DNA of 46,035 nucleotides from Paracraurococcus ruber. Its GTDB lineage: Bacteria; Pseudomonadota; Alphaproteobacteria; Acetobacterales; Acetobacteraceae. The notes beneath the pieces are model-generated. The model did no database searches and was not told the origin of the DNA. It saw only the letters and a program-made list of their open reading frames with translations. Position numbers and translations under genes: made by a program. Positions 11,166-19,012 of this stretch are shown in pieces. How positions within the stretch are numbered: the stretch's first letter is position 1; each line of letters begins with the position of its first letter. Location of the stretch: assembly GCF_004353985.1 (NCBI RefSeq), contig NZ_SMOA01000023.1, forward strand, positions 1 through 46,035, read 5' to 3'.

Positions 11166-12590
11166 GTGAAGGCATTCAAGGCCCCGAAATCGTCGCTGGG
11201 CGACCTGGATGCGGAAGCCGCAGCGACCTTGATCACGGCGGCCGCCGACATCGCCATCATCATCGACTCGGCCGGCGCGGTCCGGGATGTCGCCTTCAAC
11301 AGCGAGAGCCTGGCGCAGGAGCTGGCGGGGCAGGACAGCTGGCTCGGCAGGCCCTGGACCGACACGGTGGCGCCGGACAGCCGGCCGAAGGTGGAAGCGC
11401 TGCTGGCCGACCCGGGCGAGGCCGCCGCCCGCCCCTGGCGGCATGTGAACCTGCTCTCGGCCCGCGGCGCCTCGGTCCCGGTGCTGTTCTCCGCCGTGCG
11501 GCTGAGCAAGGGTGGCCGCGCCGTCGCCTTCGGGCGGGACCTGCGGCAGCTCTCCGCCCTGCAGCAGCGCCTGCTGGAAGCGCAGCAGAGCCTTGACCGC
11601 GACTATTCCCGCCTGCGCAGCGCCGAGACGCGCTACCGCCTGCTCTTCCAGTTGTGGTCCGACCCGGTGCTGATCCTCGACGCCGCGGCGCAGAAGGTGA
11701 CGGAGACCAACCAGGCCGCCGATGCGCTGCTGGGCCGCACGCCGCGCCGGCCGCAGGGGCGGGAACTGCTGGACATCTTCGCCGCCAAGGGCCGCGAATC
11801 GGTCGAGATGCTGCTGGCCGGCGTGCGCGCCACCGGCCGGGCGGACGAGGTGCGGGTGCTGCTGGAGGACGGCAAGGACATCGTCGTCCATGCCTCCCCC
11901 TTCCGGCAGGAGAATGCCGCCTACATCTTGGTGCGGCTGGCCATCCCGAACGCCGATGCCAACGCCATCGTCCTGCCGAAGGCGAAGTCGAAGCTGCTGA
12001 AGCTGGTCGAGAACGTGCCGGACGCCTTCGTCGTCACCGGCCCCGATGGCCGCATCATGACCGCGAATGCCGCCTTCCTCGACATGGCGCAGCTGGCGAA
12101 TGAGGAGCAGGCGCTGGGCGAGCCGCTGGAGCGCTGGCTGGGCCAGCCCGGCGTGGAGCTGGAGGTGCTGACCGCCAGCCTGCGCCAGCGCGGCCCGGTG
12201 CGGCTGTTCTCCACCAGCGTGCGCGGCGAATTCGGCGCGGTGACGGAGGTGGAGATCTCCGCCGTCTCGGTCATGAACGGCGTCGGCCCCTGCTACGGCT
12301 ATGCCATCCGCGATGTCGGCCCGCGCGTCGCGCCGCCCATGCGCCCCGGCACCGGCCGCGCCCCCCGTTCGGTCGAGCAGCTGACCGAGCTGATCGGCCA
12401 GGTGCCGCTGAAGGACCTGGTGCGGGAGGCGACGGACGTCATCGAGCGGCTCTGCATCGAGGCGGCGCTGGAGCTCACCGGCGACAACCGCGCCTCGGCC
12501 GCCGAGATGCTCGGCCTCTCCCGCCAGAGCCTGTACGTCAAGCTGCGCCGCTACGGCCTCGGCGACCTGCCGGCGGACGGACCCGAGTAA
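11166..12590 (+). CDS. ppsR: PpsR/CrtJ, repressor of photosynthesis genes
   Basis: DNA-binding repressor of bacteriochlorophyll, carotenoid and antenna genes in oxygen or light. The 474 residues show an N-terminal PAS domain (about 20-125), a coiled linker (about 130-155), a PAS domain at about 156-260, a third PAS at about 276-385 (VPDAFVVTGPDGRIMTANAA), and a Fis-type helix-turn-helix at 433-465 with the hallmark MLGLSRQSLYVKLRRYGL. The GTG at 11166 follows AGGAAG at nine bases. Only two cysteines occur, Cys376 and Cys430. Cys430, just before the HTH, matches the C-terminal redox cysteine of Rhodobacter PpsR; no cysteine lies near residue 250, where the partner is found. Redox control by an intramolecular disulfide may therefore be absent. 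Confidence 0.95.
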   Translation: MKAFKAPKSSLGDLDAEAAATLITAAADIAIIIDSAGAVRDVAFNSESLAQELAGQDSWLGRPWTDTVAPDSRPKVEALLADPGEAAARPWRHVNLLSARGASVPVLFSAVRLSKGGRAVAFGRDLRQLSALQQRLLEAQQSLDRDYSRLRSAETRYRLLFQLWSDPVLILDAAAQKVTETNQAADALLGRTPRRPQGRELLDIFAAKGRESVEMLLAGVRATGRADEVRVLLEDGKDIVVHASPFRQENAAYILVRLAIPNADANAIVLPKAKSKLLKLVENVPDAFVVTGPDGRIMTANAAFLDMAQLANEEQALGEPLERWLGQPGVELEVLTASLRQRGPVRLFSTSVRGEFGAVTEVEISAVSVMNGVGPCYGYAIRDVGPRVAPPMRPGTGRAPRSVEQLTELIGQVPLKDLVREATDVIERLCIEAALELTGDNRASAAEMLGLSRQSLYVKLRRYGLGDLPADGPE

Positions 12591-12602
12591 GGATCGCCAG
12601 CG

Positions 12603-13493
12603 ATGTCCGCGACCGTGGCCCGCCCTGCCCTCTCCGCCTGCCTCGAGCTGCTGAAGCCGGTCACCTGGTTCGCGCCGATCTGGGCCTATTCCTGCGGCAT
12701 CGTCTCCTCCGGCCAGGGCGGCGCCGGGCGCTGGCACGTGATCGCGGCGGGGCTGCTGATCGCCGGGCCGCTGGTCTGCGGCACCAGCCAGGCGATCAAC
12801 GACTGGTACGACCGCCACGTGGACGCGATCAACGAGCCGCACCGGCCCATCCCCTCCGGCCGCATCCCGGGCGACTGGGGCTTCTGGATCGCCGTCGTCT
12901 GGACCGCGCTGTCGCTGATGGTCGCCACCGTGCTGGGCCCCTGGGGCTTCGGCGCGACGGTGGTCGGCCTCGCTTTGGCCTGGGCCTATTCGGCGCCGCC
13001 GCTGCGGCTCAAGCGCGATGGCTGGCTGGGCGGCACCGCCTGCGCCGCCTGCTACGAGGGCCTGCCCTGGATCACCGGCGCGGCGGTGATGGCCGGCGGC
13101 GCCCCGGGCCTGGAGGTGCTGGTGATGGCCGGGCTCTACAGCCTCGGCGCCATCGGCATCATGACGTTGAACGACTTCAAGGCGGTGGAGGGCGACCGGC
13201 GCACCGGCATCAACTCCCTGCCCGTGCGGCTGGGGGAGGAGCGGGCGGCGCAACTGGCCTGCGCGCTGATGGCGGCGCCGCAGGTGGCGGTGGTGTGGCT
13301 GCTGCTGGCCTGGGGCGCGCCCTGGCATGCCGGCGCCATCGCCGTCTCGCTGCTCGCCCAGGTGGCGCTGATGCGGGTGCTGCTGGCCGATCCGAAGGCC
13401 AAGGCGCCCTGGTACAACGGCACCGGCACCACGCTCTATGTGCTGGGCATGCTGGTGACGGCCTTCGCGCTGCGCCCGGCGGTGCTGCCATGA
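12603..13493 (+). CDS. bchG: BchG, bacteriochlorophyll a synthase
   Basis: UbiA-type membrane prenyltransferase that esterifies bacteriochlorophyllide a with geranylgeranyl or phytyl diphosphate. It has 296 residues with multiple membrane helices. The prenyl-diphosphate motif NDWYDRHVDAINEPHRPIPS starts at residue 66, and the second Asp motif is in TLNDFKAVEGDRRTGINSLP near residue 185. It follows ppsR after 12 bases and overlaps the next gene by an ATGA. BchP, which reduces the tail, is encoded two genes downstream. Confidence 0.96.
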   Translation: MSATVARPALSACLELLKPVTWFAPIWAYSCGIVSSGQGGAGRWHVIAAGLLIAGPLVCGTSQAINDWYDRHVDAINEPHRPIPSGRIPGDWGFWIAVVWTALSLMVATVLGPWGFGATVVGLALAWAYSAPPLRLKRDGWLGGTACAACYEGLPWITGAAVMAGGAPGLEVLVMAGLYSLGAIGIMTLNDFKAVEGDRRTGINSLPVRLGEERAAQLACALMAAPQVAVVWLLLAWGAPWHAGAIAVSLLAQVALMRVLLADPKAKAPWYNGTGTTLYVLGMLVTAFALRPAVLP

Positions 13494-14821
13494 GCGCGTT
13501 GCCGACCGTCGCCTCGCCCATCGGCTGGCTGGGCATCCTCCGGCTCGGCCTGGTGCAGACCGCGCTGGGCGCCGTGGTGGTGCTGACCACCTCCGCCATC
13601 AACCGCGTCATGGTGGTGGAGCTGGCGCTGCCGGCGACCATCCCCGGCCTGCTGGTGGCGCTGCACTACGCGGTGCAGCTCTCCCGCCCCGCCATGGGCC
13701 ATGGCTCGGACCGCGGCGGGCGGCGGACGCCCTGGATCATCGGCGGCATCGCCGTGCTGGCGCTGGGCGGACTCGGCGCCGCCGCGGCGACGGCGGTGAT
13801 GGCGGAGAACCTGGCGCTGGGCCTCGCGCTGGCGGTGCTCGCCTTCCTCGCGGTCGGGGCCGGGGTCGGCGCCGCCGGCACTTCGCTGCTGGCGCTGCTG
13901 GCGACGCGGGTCGCGCCGCAGCGGCGGGCGCCGGCGGCCACCATCGTCTGGCTGATGATGATCGCCGGCTTCGTCGTGACGACCGCGGTCGCCGGCCGCT
14001 TCCTCGACCCCTATTCGCCGCAGCGGCTGCTGGCCGTCACCGGCACGGTCTGCGGCATCGTCATGGTCGTCACGCTGCTGGCGGTCTGGGGGATGGAGCC
14101 TGCCCGCACGCCGGCGGAGTCGCGCCCCGCGCCCAAGGGCAGCTTCCGGGAGGCGCTGGCCCAGGTCTGGGAGGAGCCGGAGGCGCGGCGCTTCACCGTC
14201 TTCGTCTTCGTCTCCATGCTGGCCTATTCGGCGCAGGACCTGATCCTGGAGCCCTTCGGCGGCCAGGTCTTCGGCCTGACGCTGGGGGAGACGACGAAGC
14301 TCGCCTCCGCCCAGCACATGGGCGTCTTCCTCGGCATGATCCTGGCGGCGCTGGGCGGCGGCCTGGGCGGGGAGCGCTTCGGCAATCTCCGCGCCTGGAC
14401 CATCGGCGGCTGCCTCGCCTCCGCCGTCGCGCTGGCGGTGCTGGCCTTCGCCGGCACGGTCGGGCCGGGCTTCCCGCTAAAGGCGGCCTATGTCGCGCTC
14501 GGCGTCGCCAACGGCGCCTTCGCCGCCGCCGCCATCGCCACCATGATGCAGCTGGCCGGCAAGGGCCGCGACCAGCGGGAAGGCATGCGCGTCGGGCTCT
14601 GGGGCGCGGCGCAGGCCATCGCCTTCGGCCTGGGCGGGCTGGCCGGCGCGGCGGCCAGCGACCTCGCCCGCAACCTCATCGCCTCGCCCGGCCTCGCCTA
14701 TGGCGCGGTCTTCGCCGGGGAGGCGCTGCTGTTCCTCATCTCCGCCCTGCTCGCCGCGCGCATCACCCGCGCGGCGCCCGCCATGACCGCGCTGGGCGCG
14801 CTCGCGCCGTCCCGCAGCTAG
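13490..14821 (+). CDS. PucC/Bch2-family membrane protein between bchG and bchP
   Basis: Twelve-helix protein of 443 residues in the LhaA/PucC/Bch2 branch of the major facilitator family. It corresponds by position to orf428 of Rhodobacter capsulatus, also between bchG and bchP. Family traits seen are the N-terminal IGWLGILRLGLVQTALGAVV, then TSAINRVMVVEL and GHGSDRGGRRTPWII, and a central AYSAQDLILEPFGGQVF. The start ATG overlaps the bchG stop. A role in handling bacteriochlorophyll between synthase, reductase and antenna is likely from the family; substrate and direction are unknown. It is clearly distinct from LhaA at 4135-5574. Confidence 0.88.
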   Translation: MSALPTVASPIGWLGILRLGLVQTALGAVVVLTTSAINRVMVVELALPATIPGLLVALHYAVQLSRPAMGHGSDRGGRRTPWIIGGIAVLALGGLGAAAATAVMAENLALGLALAVLAFLAVGAGVGAAGTSLLALLATRVAPQRRAPAATIVWLMMIAGFVVTTAVAGRFLDPYSPQRLLAVTGTVCGIVMVVTLLAVWGMEPARTPAESRPAPKGSFREALAQVWEEPEARRFTVFVFVSMLAYSAQDLILEPFGGQVFGLTLGETTKLASAQHMGVFLGMILAALGGGLGGERFGNLRAWTIGGCLASAVALAVLAFAGTVGPGFPLKAAYVALGVANGAFAAAAIATMMQLAGKGRDQREGMRVGLWGAAQAIAFGLGGLAGAAASDLARNLIASPGLAYGAVFAGEALLFLISALLAARITRAAPAMTALGALAPSRS

Positions 14822-14834
14822 GGAGTCCCCGAGA

Positions 14835-16019
14835 ATGACCGAGACCTTTGACGTGGTCGTGGTGGGCGGCGGTCCCTCCGGCGCCATCGCGGCCGAGGAA
14901 CTGGCGCGGGCCGGCCGGCATGTCGCGCTGCTCGACCGCGCCGGGCGCATCAAGCCCTGCGGCGGCGCCATCCCGCCGCGCCTGATCCGCGACTTCGCCA
15001 TCCCCGAGCACCTGATCGTCGCCCGCATCAACTCGGCCCGCATGATCGCCCCCTCCGAGCGCGAGGTGGACATGCCGATCGAGGGCAGCGGCTATGTCGG
15101 CATGGTGGACCGCGAGCATTTCGACGAGTTCCTGCGGACCCGCGCCGCCGAGGCCGGGGCGGTGCGGCACACCGGAACCTATGAGCGGATCGAGCGCGAC
15201 TCGCAGGGCACCGCCGTCGTCGTCTACGCGACCAGGGCCGGGCAGGAGGTGCGGCTGCGCGCCCGCATCGTCATCGGCGCCGATGGCGCGAAATCCAAGG
15301 TGGCGAAGCAGGAAGTGCCCATCGCCGCCAAGGTGCCCTGCGTCTTCGCCTATCACGAGATCATCGAATCGCCGCCCGACCAGACCGGCCGCTTCGACGC
15401 CAAGCGCTGCGACGTCTTCTACCAGGGCAAGCATTCGCCCGATTTCTATTCCTGGATCTTCCCGCATGGCGCGGTGACCAGCATCGGCACCGGCTCGGCG
15501 CAGAAGGGCTTCTCGCTCCGCGGCTCCATCGCCGAGTTGCGGAAGAGCACGGGGCTGGAAGGCCAGAAGCTGATCCGGCATGAGGGCGCGCCGATCCCGA
15601 TGAAGCCGGCGAAGCGCTGGGACAATGGGAAGGACGTGGTGCTGGCCGGCGATGCCGCCGGCGTGGTCGCGCCCGCCTCCGGCGAGGGGATCTACTACGC
15701 CATGGTCGGCGGGCAATTCGCCGCGCAGGCGGTGGAGGCCTGCCTCGCGACCGGCGATGCGCGCGCCCTCGGCCTCGCCCGCAAGCGCTTCATGAAGGAG
15801 CATGGCCGGGTCTTCTGGATCCTCGGGATCATGCAGTATTTCTGGTATTCCTCGGAGAAGCGGCGGGAGAAATTCGTCTCCATCTGCCAGGACAAGGACG
15901 TGCAGCGCCTGACCTGGGAAAGCTACATGAACAAGAAGCTGACGCGGCGCGACCCGATGGCGCATGTCCGCATCTTCTTCAAGGATCTCGCCCATCTGTT
16001 CGGCCTGGCGCGCGCCTGA
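14835..16019 (+). CDS. bchP: BchP, geranylgeranyl reductase
   Basis: FAD-dependent reductase that converts the geranylgeranyl tail of bacteriochlorophyll, or the free diphosphate, to phytyl in three steps using NADPH. The 394 residues start with a dinucleotide-binding fold (VVVVGGGPSGAIAAEELA, about 7-24), then DRAGRIKPCGGAIPP, a BchP/ChlP signature. The second FAD motif VLAGDAAGVVAPASGEGIYY is at about 270-289. It follows the Bch2-type gene by 13 bases and precedes hemC by 19 bases on the same strand. Confidence 0.96.
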   Translation: MTETFDVVVVGGGPSGAIAAEELARAGRHVALLDRAGRIKPCGGAIPPRLIRDFAIPEHLIVARINSARMIAPSEREVDMPIEGSGYVGMVDREHFDEFLRTRAAEAGAVRHTGTYERIERDSQGTAVVVYATRAGQEVRLRARIVIGADGAKSKVAKQEVPIAAKVPCVFAYHEIIESPPDQTGRFDAKRCDVFYQGKHSPDFYSWIFPHGAVTSIGTGSAQKGFSLRGSIAELRKSTGLEGQKLIRHEGAPIPMKPAKRWDNGKDVVLAGDAAGVVAPASGEGIYYAMVGGQFAAQAVEACLATGDARALGLARKRFMKEHGRVFWILGIMQYFWYSSEKRREKFVSICQDKDVQRLTWESYMNKKLTRRDPMAHVRIFFKDLAHLFGLARA

Positions 16020-16038
16020 GCCCCGTGGAGTCGCCTGC

Positions 16039-17040
16039 ATGAGCCGCCTCGCTACCCTCGATGCTCCCGCCTCCGCGCGCCATGGCCGGGGCCATGCCCT
16101 GCCGCTGCGCGTCGGCACGCGCGGCTCGCCGCTCGCGCTCTGGCAGACGCGGCATTTCCTCTCGATCATCGGCGGCTTCTGCCCGGTGATGAAGGGCGCC
16201 GATGCCTTCGCCGAGCATGTCATCAGCACCGCCGGCGACCGGATTCAGGACCGGCCGCTGGCCGATATCGGCGGCAAGGGCCTCTTCGCCAAGGAGATCC
16301 ATGAGGCGCTGCTGGATGGCGCGATCGACTTCGCCGTGCACAGCCTGAAGGACCTGGAGACGGAGTTGCCGCCCGGCATCGTGCTGGCCTGCACCCTGAA
16401 GCGGGAGGATGCGCGGGACGCCATCGTGCTCGGCCCCGTCTGCGGCATGCCGGACCGGGCGGACCCGCTGGCCTGCATCCCGCGCGGGGCGCTGGTCGGC
16501 ACCGCCTCCGTCCGGCGGCAGAGCCAGATCCTGCACCTGCGGCCCGACCTGCGCTGCGAGGTGATCCGCGGCAATGTGCAGACCCGGCTGTCGCGCGTGC
16601 GGAACGGCGACTTCGCCGCCAGCTTCCTGGCGCTGGCCGGGCTGCGGCGGCTGGGGCTGGAGATCGAGGCGGGCATCGTGCTGGATCCCGGGGTGATGGT
16701 CCCGGCCGCCGGCCAGGGCATCGTCGGCATCACCGTCCGCGAGTCGGACGAGGAATTGCGCGACCTGCTCGCCGCCATCGAATGCCCGGATGCTCGGGCG
16801 GTCTCGGCGGCGGAGCGGGCGATGCTCGGCGCGCTGGACGGGTCCTGCCGCACGCCGATCGGCGGGCATGCGGTGGTCGGGCGCGACGGCGTGCTGCGCC
16901 TCACCGGCCTCATCGCCCGGCCGGATGGCAGCTTCCTGCTGAAGCGGGAGATCGAGGGCGCGCCGGCGGATGCGGCGCGCCTGGGCATGGCGCTGGGCGA
17001 CCGGCTCCGCCGCGAGGCGCCCGCCGACATCCTGTCCTAG
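16039..17040 (+). CDS. hemC: HemC, porphobilinogen deaminase
   Basis: Joins four porphobilinogens into hydroxymethylbilane in tetrapyrrole synthesis. Of 333 residues, the first 24 form a variable extension before LRVGTRGSPLALWQT. The substrate and cofactor regions HSLKDL (near 111) and ASVRRQSQILHLRPDL (about 157-172) are present. Cys270 in LDGSCRTPIGG is where the dipyrromethane cofactor attaches. The ATG at 16039 is the only good start after bchP. It is probably cotranscribed with bchG and bchP, linking an early, shared tetrapyrrole step to the pigment pathway. Whether it is the only hemC in the genome cannot be seen. Confidence 0.95.
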   Translation: MSRLATLDAPASARHGRGHALPLRVGTRGSPLALWQTRHFLSIIGGFCPVMKGADAFAEHVISTAGDRIQDRPLADIGGKGLFAKEIHEALLDGAIDFAVHSLKDLETELPPGIVLACTLKREDARDAIVLGPVCGMPDRADPLACIPRGALVGTASVRRQSQILHLRPDLRCEVIRGNVQTRLSRVRNGDFAASFLALAGLRRLGLEIEAGIVLDPGVMVPAAGQGIVGITVRESDEELRDLLAAIECPDARAVSAAERAMLGALDGSCRTPIGGHAVVGRDGVLRLTGLIARPDGSFLLKREIEGAPADAARLGMALGDRLRREAPADILS

Positions 17041-17087
17041 GGCGGATCGCAGGAGGGCGTGAACGCCCGGACGCGTGAATCCGCCCT
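17039..17087. repeat. Nested palindromic element after hemC
   Basis: An outer stem AGGGCGGAT (17039-17047) / ATCCGCCCT (17079-17087) encloses an inner stem GGGCGT (17055-17060) / ACGCCC (17063-17068). It begins in the hemC stop codon, so it will fold at the end of that transcript and may act as a terminator, though no T run follows. Dispersed palindromes of this kind are typical of high-GC alphaproteobacterial intergenic repeats. Confidence 0.6.
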
Positions 17088-17110
17088 GAGAACAAGGGCT
17101 AGAGCGGCTT

Positions 17111-17130
17111 GCGTGTTCGAGTGAACGCGC
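17111..17130. repeat. Short hairpin
   Basis: GCGTGTTC (17111-17118) pairs with GAACGCGC (17123-17130), with one G-T pair and a four-base loop. It lies between the two larger palindromic elements in the hemC / hydrolase gap. Confidence 0.4.
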
Positions 17131-17148
17131 AGGCCGGTCCAGGCTCGC

Positions 17149-17205
17149 GGTTTCCAGAGGCCTTTCGGCCTTTGGCGGAGTAGGTCCGGGGGGCAATGCC
17201 CCTTC
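17149..17205 (+). repeat. Two-hairpin intergenic repeat, copy 1
   Basis: The element starts GGTTTCC, then carries an AGGCC-TTTC-GGCCT stem and, about 20 bases on, the palindrome GGGGCAATGCCCC. The same order of parts occurs inverted at 24088-24146. It lies between the convergent genes hemC and the dehalogenase-like hydrolase, so it may end transcription from both sides. Confidence 0.65.
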
Positions 17206-17213
17206 CGGCGCTG

Positions 17214-18092
17214 TCACAGGAAGCGGTCGAGGTGCTGCAGCACCTCGTCGGGCGCTTCCTCCGCCAGGTAGTGCCCGCTGTTCACCTCGCCGGTCGTCAG
17301 CGCGCCGGTGCTGTACTCCCGCCAGATCGCCGGCGCGTCGTACCAGCGCGGGATGGCGCCCTTGGCGCCCCACAGCGCCAGCAGCGGGCAGGCCACCCTG
17401 TCGCCGGCGGCGCGGCTGGCGCGGTCATGCTCCAGGTCGATCGCCGTCGCGGCGCGGTAATCCTCGCAGATCGCCGCCACCGTCCCCGGCTCCCGCAGCG
17501 CCGCCAGGTAGTCCGCCCGCGCCTCCGGGTGGAAGAAGCCCTTGTCCTTCGGCTCGCGCGCGGTGTGCAGGTCGAACCAGTCCTCGGTGTCGCGCAGGAT
17601 CATCCGCTCCGGCCGGTCATGCGGCTGCGCCAGGAAGAACCAGTGGTAGTAGCCCATGGCGAATTCCATGGTCGTCCGCTCGAAATGCGCCAGCGTCGGG
17701 ATGATGTCCATGACGCAGAGCCGGTCGACCGCCTGCGGATGGTCGAGCGTCAGGCGATGCGCCACCCGCGCGCCGCGGTCATGCGCGACCAGCCGGAAGC
17801 GCTCATGCCCCAGTCCCCGCATCAGCGCGACCAGGTCCTTCGCCATCTCCCGCTTCGCATAGTGCCGGCTGTCCGGCGTCACCGGCGGCTTGGCGGTGAA
17901 GCCGTAGCCGCGGATATCGGGCGCGACGACGGTGAAGCGGCGGGCCAGCACCGGCGCCACCTTGTGCCACATCGCATGGGTCTGCGGGTTGCCGTGCAGC
18001 AGCAGCAGCGGCGGGCCGGACCCGCCGCGGCGCAGCCGGATGCGCTGGCCATTCGCCTCCCGGGTCTCGAGCGTGAAGCCTTCGAAGAACAT
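17214..18092 (-). CDS. Alpha/beta hydrolase, fluoroacetate/haloacetate dehalogenase-like
   Basis: A 292-residue alpha/beta-hydrolase close to the fluoroacetate dehalogenase group. From the ATG at 18092 (GGGAGG eight bases upstream) the nucleophile motif VAHDRGARVAHR places Asp105, with Arg106 and Arg109 for the substrate carboxylate. His150 and Trp151 (MGYYHWFF) match the halide pocket, Asp129 and His274 complete the catalytic set, and Tyr212 is a candidate for the third halide contact. HGNPQTHAMWH at 33-43 forms the oxyanion loop. The residues follow the spacing known for the Rhodopseudomonas palustris enzyme almost exactly. Activity is inferred; epoxide hydrolases are the nearest alternative, but they lack the His-Trp pair. 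It is the last gene leftward of a minus-strand group with a 45-base gap from the phosphoesterase. Confidence 0.8.
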   Translation of the reverse strand: MFFEGFTLETREANGQRIRLRRGGSGPPLLLLHGNPQTHAMWHKVAPVLARRFTVVAPDIRGYGFTAKPPVTPDSRHYAKREMAKDLVALMRGLGHERFRLVAHDRGARVAHRLTLDHPQAVDRLCVMDIIPTLAHFERTTMEFAMGYYHWFFLAQPHDRPERMILRDTEDWFDLHTAREPKDKGFFHPEARADYLAALREPGTVAAICEDYRAATAIDLEHDRASRAAGDRVACPLLALWGAKGAIPRWYDAPAIWREYSTGALTTGEVNSGHYLAEEAPDEVLQHLDRFL

Positions 18093-18137
18093 GGCGCTGC
18101 CTCCCACTGCCGCCGCATCCTGGCCCGGCCGCCGCGC

Positions 18138-19004
18138 TCAGGCCAGCGAGGCGCCGGGAAAGACGGCGACCGAGGGCGTCGCGTCGGTCGCCTGCGGCGG
18201 CACGGCGGCCCAGCGCGCGCCGTCCCAGGCGCGGGCGAAGACCTCCACCTTCCCGTCATCGGCGATGCGGATCTCGTTGAAGGCGTTCGGCTCGCCGCGC
18301 AGCCGGCGGGAGGTGGTGGTGGAGGACAGCACCACCGTCAGCGGCCCCTCTGCCCGCGTCGTCGTCTCGGCGGTGCCATGCGCCGAGGCGCCCACCTCCC
18401 GCGCCGGCTCGGCGATGTCGCCGACATGCAGGTGGCCTGACAGCACCAGCCGCACGCCCTGCCGCGCGAAGGCCTCCAGCGCCCGGGCGGCGCCGCCCAC
18501 CGTCCGCGCCTCCGGCGCCGCCCGCGGCGCCACGAAGGGGTGATGCGCGACGACGATGCGGGTGAGGCCGGGCGGCAGCGCCGCCAGCCGCGCCTCGCAG
18601 CGCGCCAGCCGCGTATGGCCGACCCGGCCGCGCGACCAGTCGAGGTAGAGCCCGGCGCGGCGCGCGGTGTTGAGCCCGACCACGCCGACGCGGCTGTCCT
18701 GGTACACCGGCTCCGTCTCCGGCCCCATGTAGTATCGCCAGCGGGCATAGGGGTCGACGAAGCGTTCCAGCAGCATGTAGCCGACGATGTCGTGGTTGCC
18801 CGGCACCGCCAGCAGCGGCGCCCGGAGCCCCTGCAGGAAGGCGCGCGCCGCCTCGAACTCCCGCCGCCGGGCGCGCATGGTCAGGTCGCCGCTGACGGCG
18901 ATGAGGTCCGGCGGGTCGCGGTTCAGCTCGGCGGCGAGGCCGGCGACGACCTCGGGGATCTCGGCGCCGAAATGCAGGTCGGACAGATGCGCGATGCGGT
19001 ACAT
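18138..19004 (-). CDS. Metallophosphoesterase (calcineurin-like)
   Basis: A 288-residue calcineurin-fold phosphoesterase. All metal motifs are visible: Asp9/His11 (LSDLHFG), Asp40 (SGDLT), Asn70-His71-Asp72 (GNHD), His154/His155 (AHHPF) and His191/His193 (GHLH). The fold resembles the 3',5'-cyclic-nucleotide phosphodiesterase (CpdA-like) and UDP-diacylglucosamine hydrolase groups; the substrate cannot be told from sequence alone. It starts 8 bases after the lipid kinase gene and is probably cotranscribed with it, which may hint at lipid or envelope phosphate chemistry. Confidence 0.85.
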   Translation of the reverse strand: MYRIAHLSDLHFGAEIPEVVAGLAAELNRDPPDLIAVSGDLTMRARRREFEAARAFLQGLRAPLLAVPGNHDIVGYMLLERFVDPYARWRYYMGPETEPVYQDSRVGVVGLNTARRAGLYLDWSRGRVGHTRLARCEARLAALPPGLTRIVVAHHPFVAPRAAPEARTVGGAARALEAFARQGVRLVLSGHLHVGDIAEPAREVGASAHGTAETTTRAEGPLTVVLSSTTTSRRLRGEPNAFNEIRIADDGKVEVFARAWDGARWAAVPPQATDATPSVAVFPGASLA

Positions 19005-19012
19005 GCAGGCCT

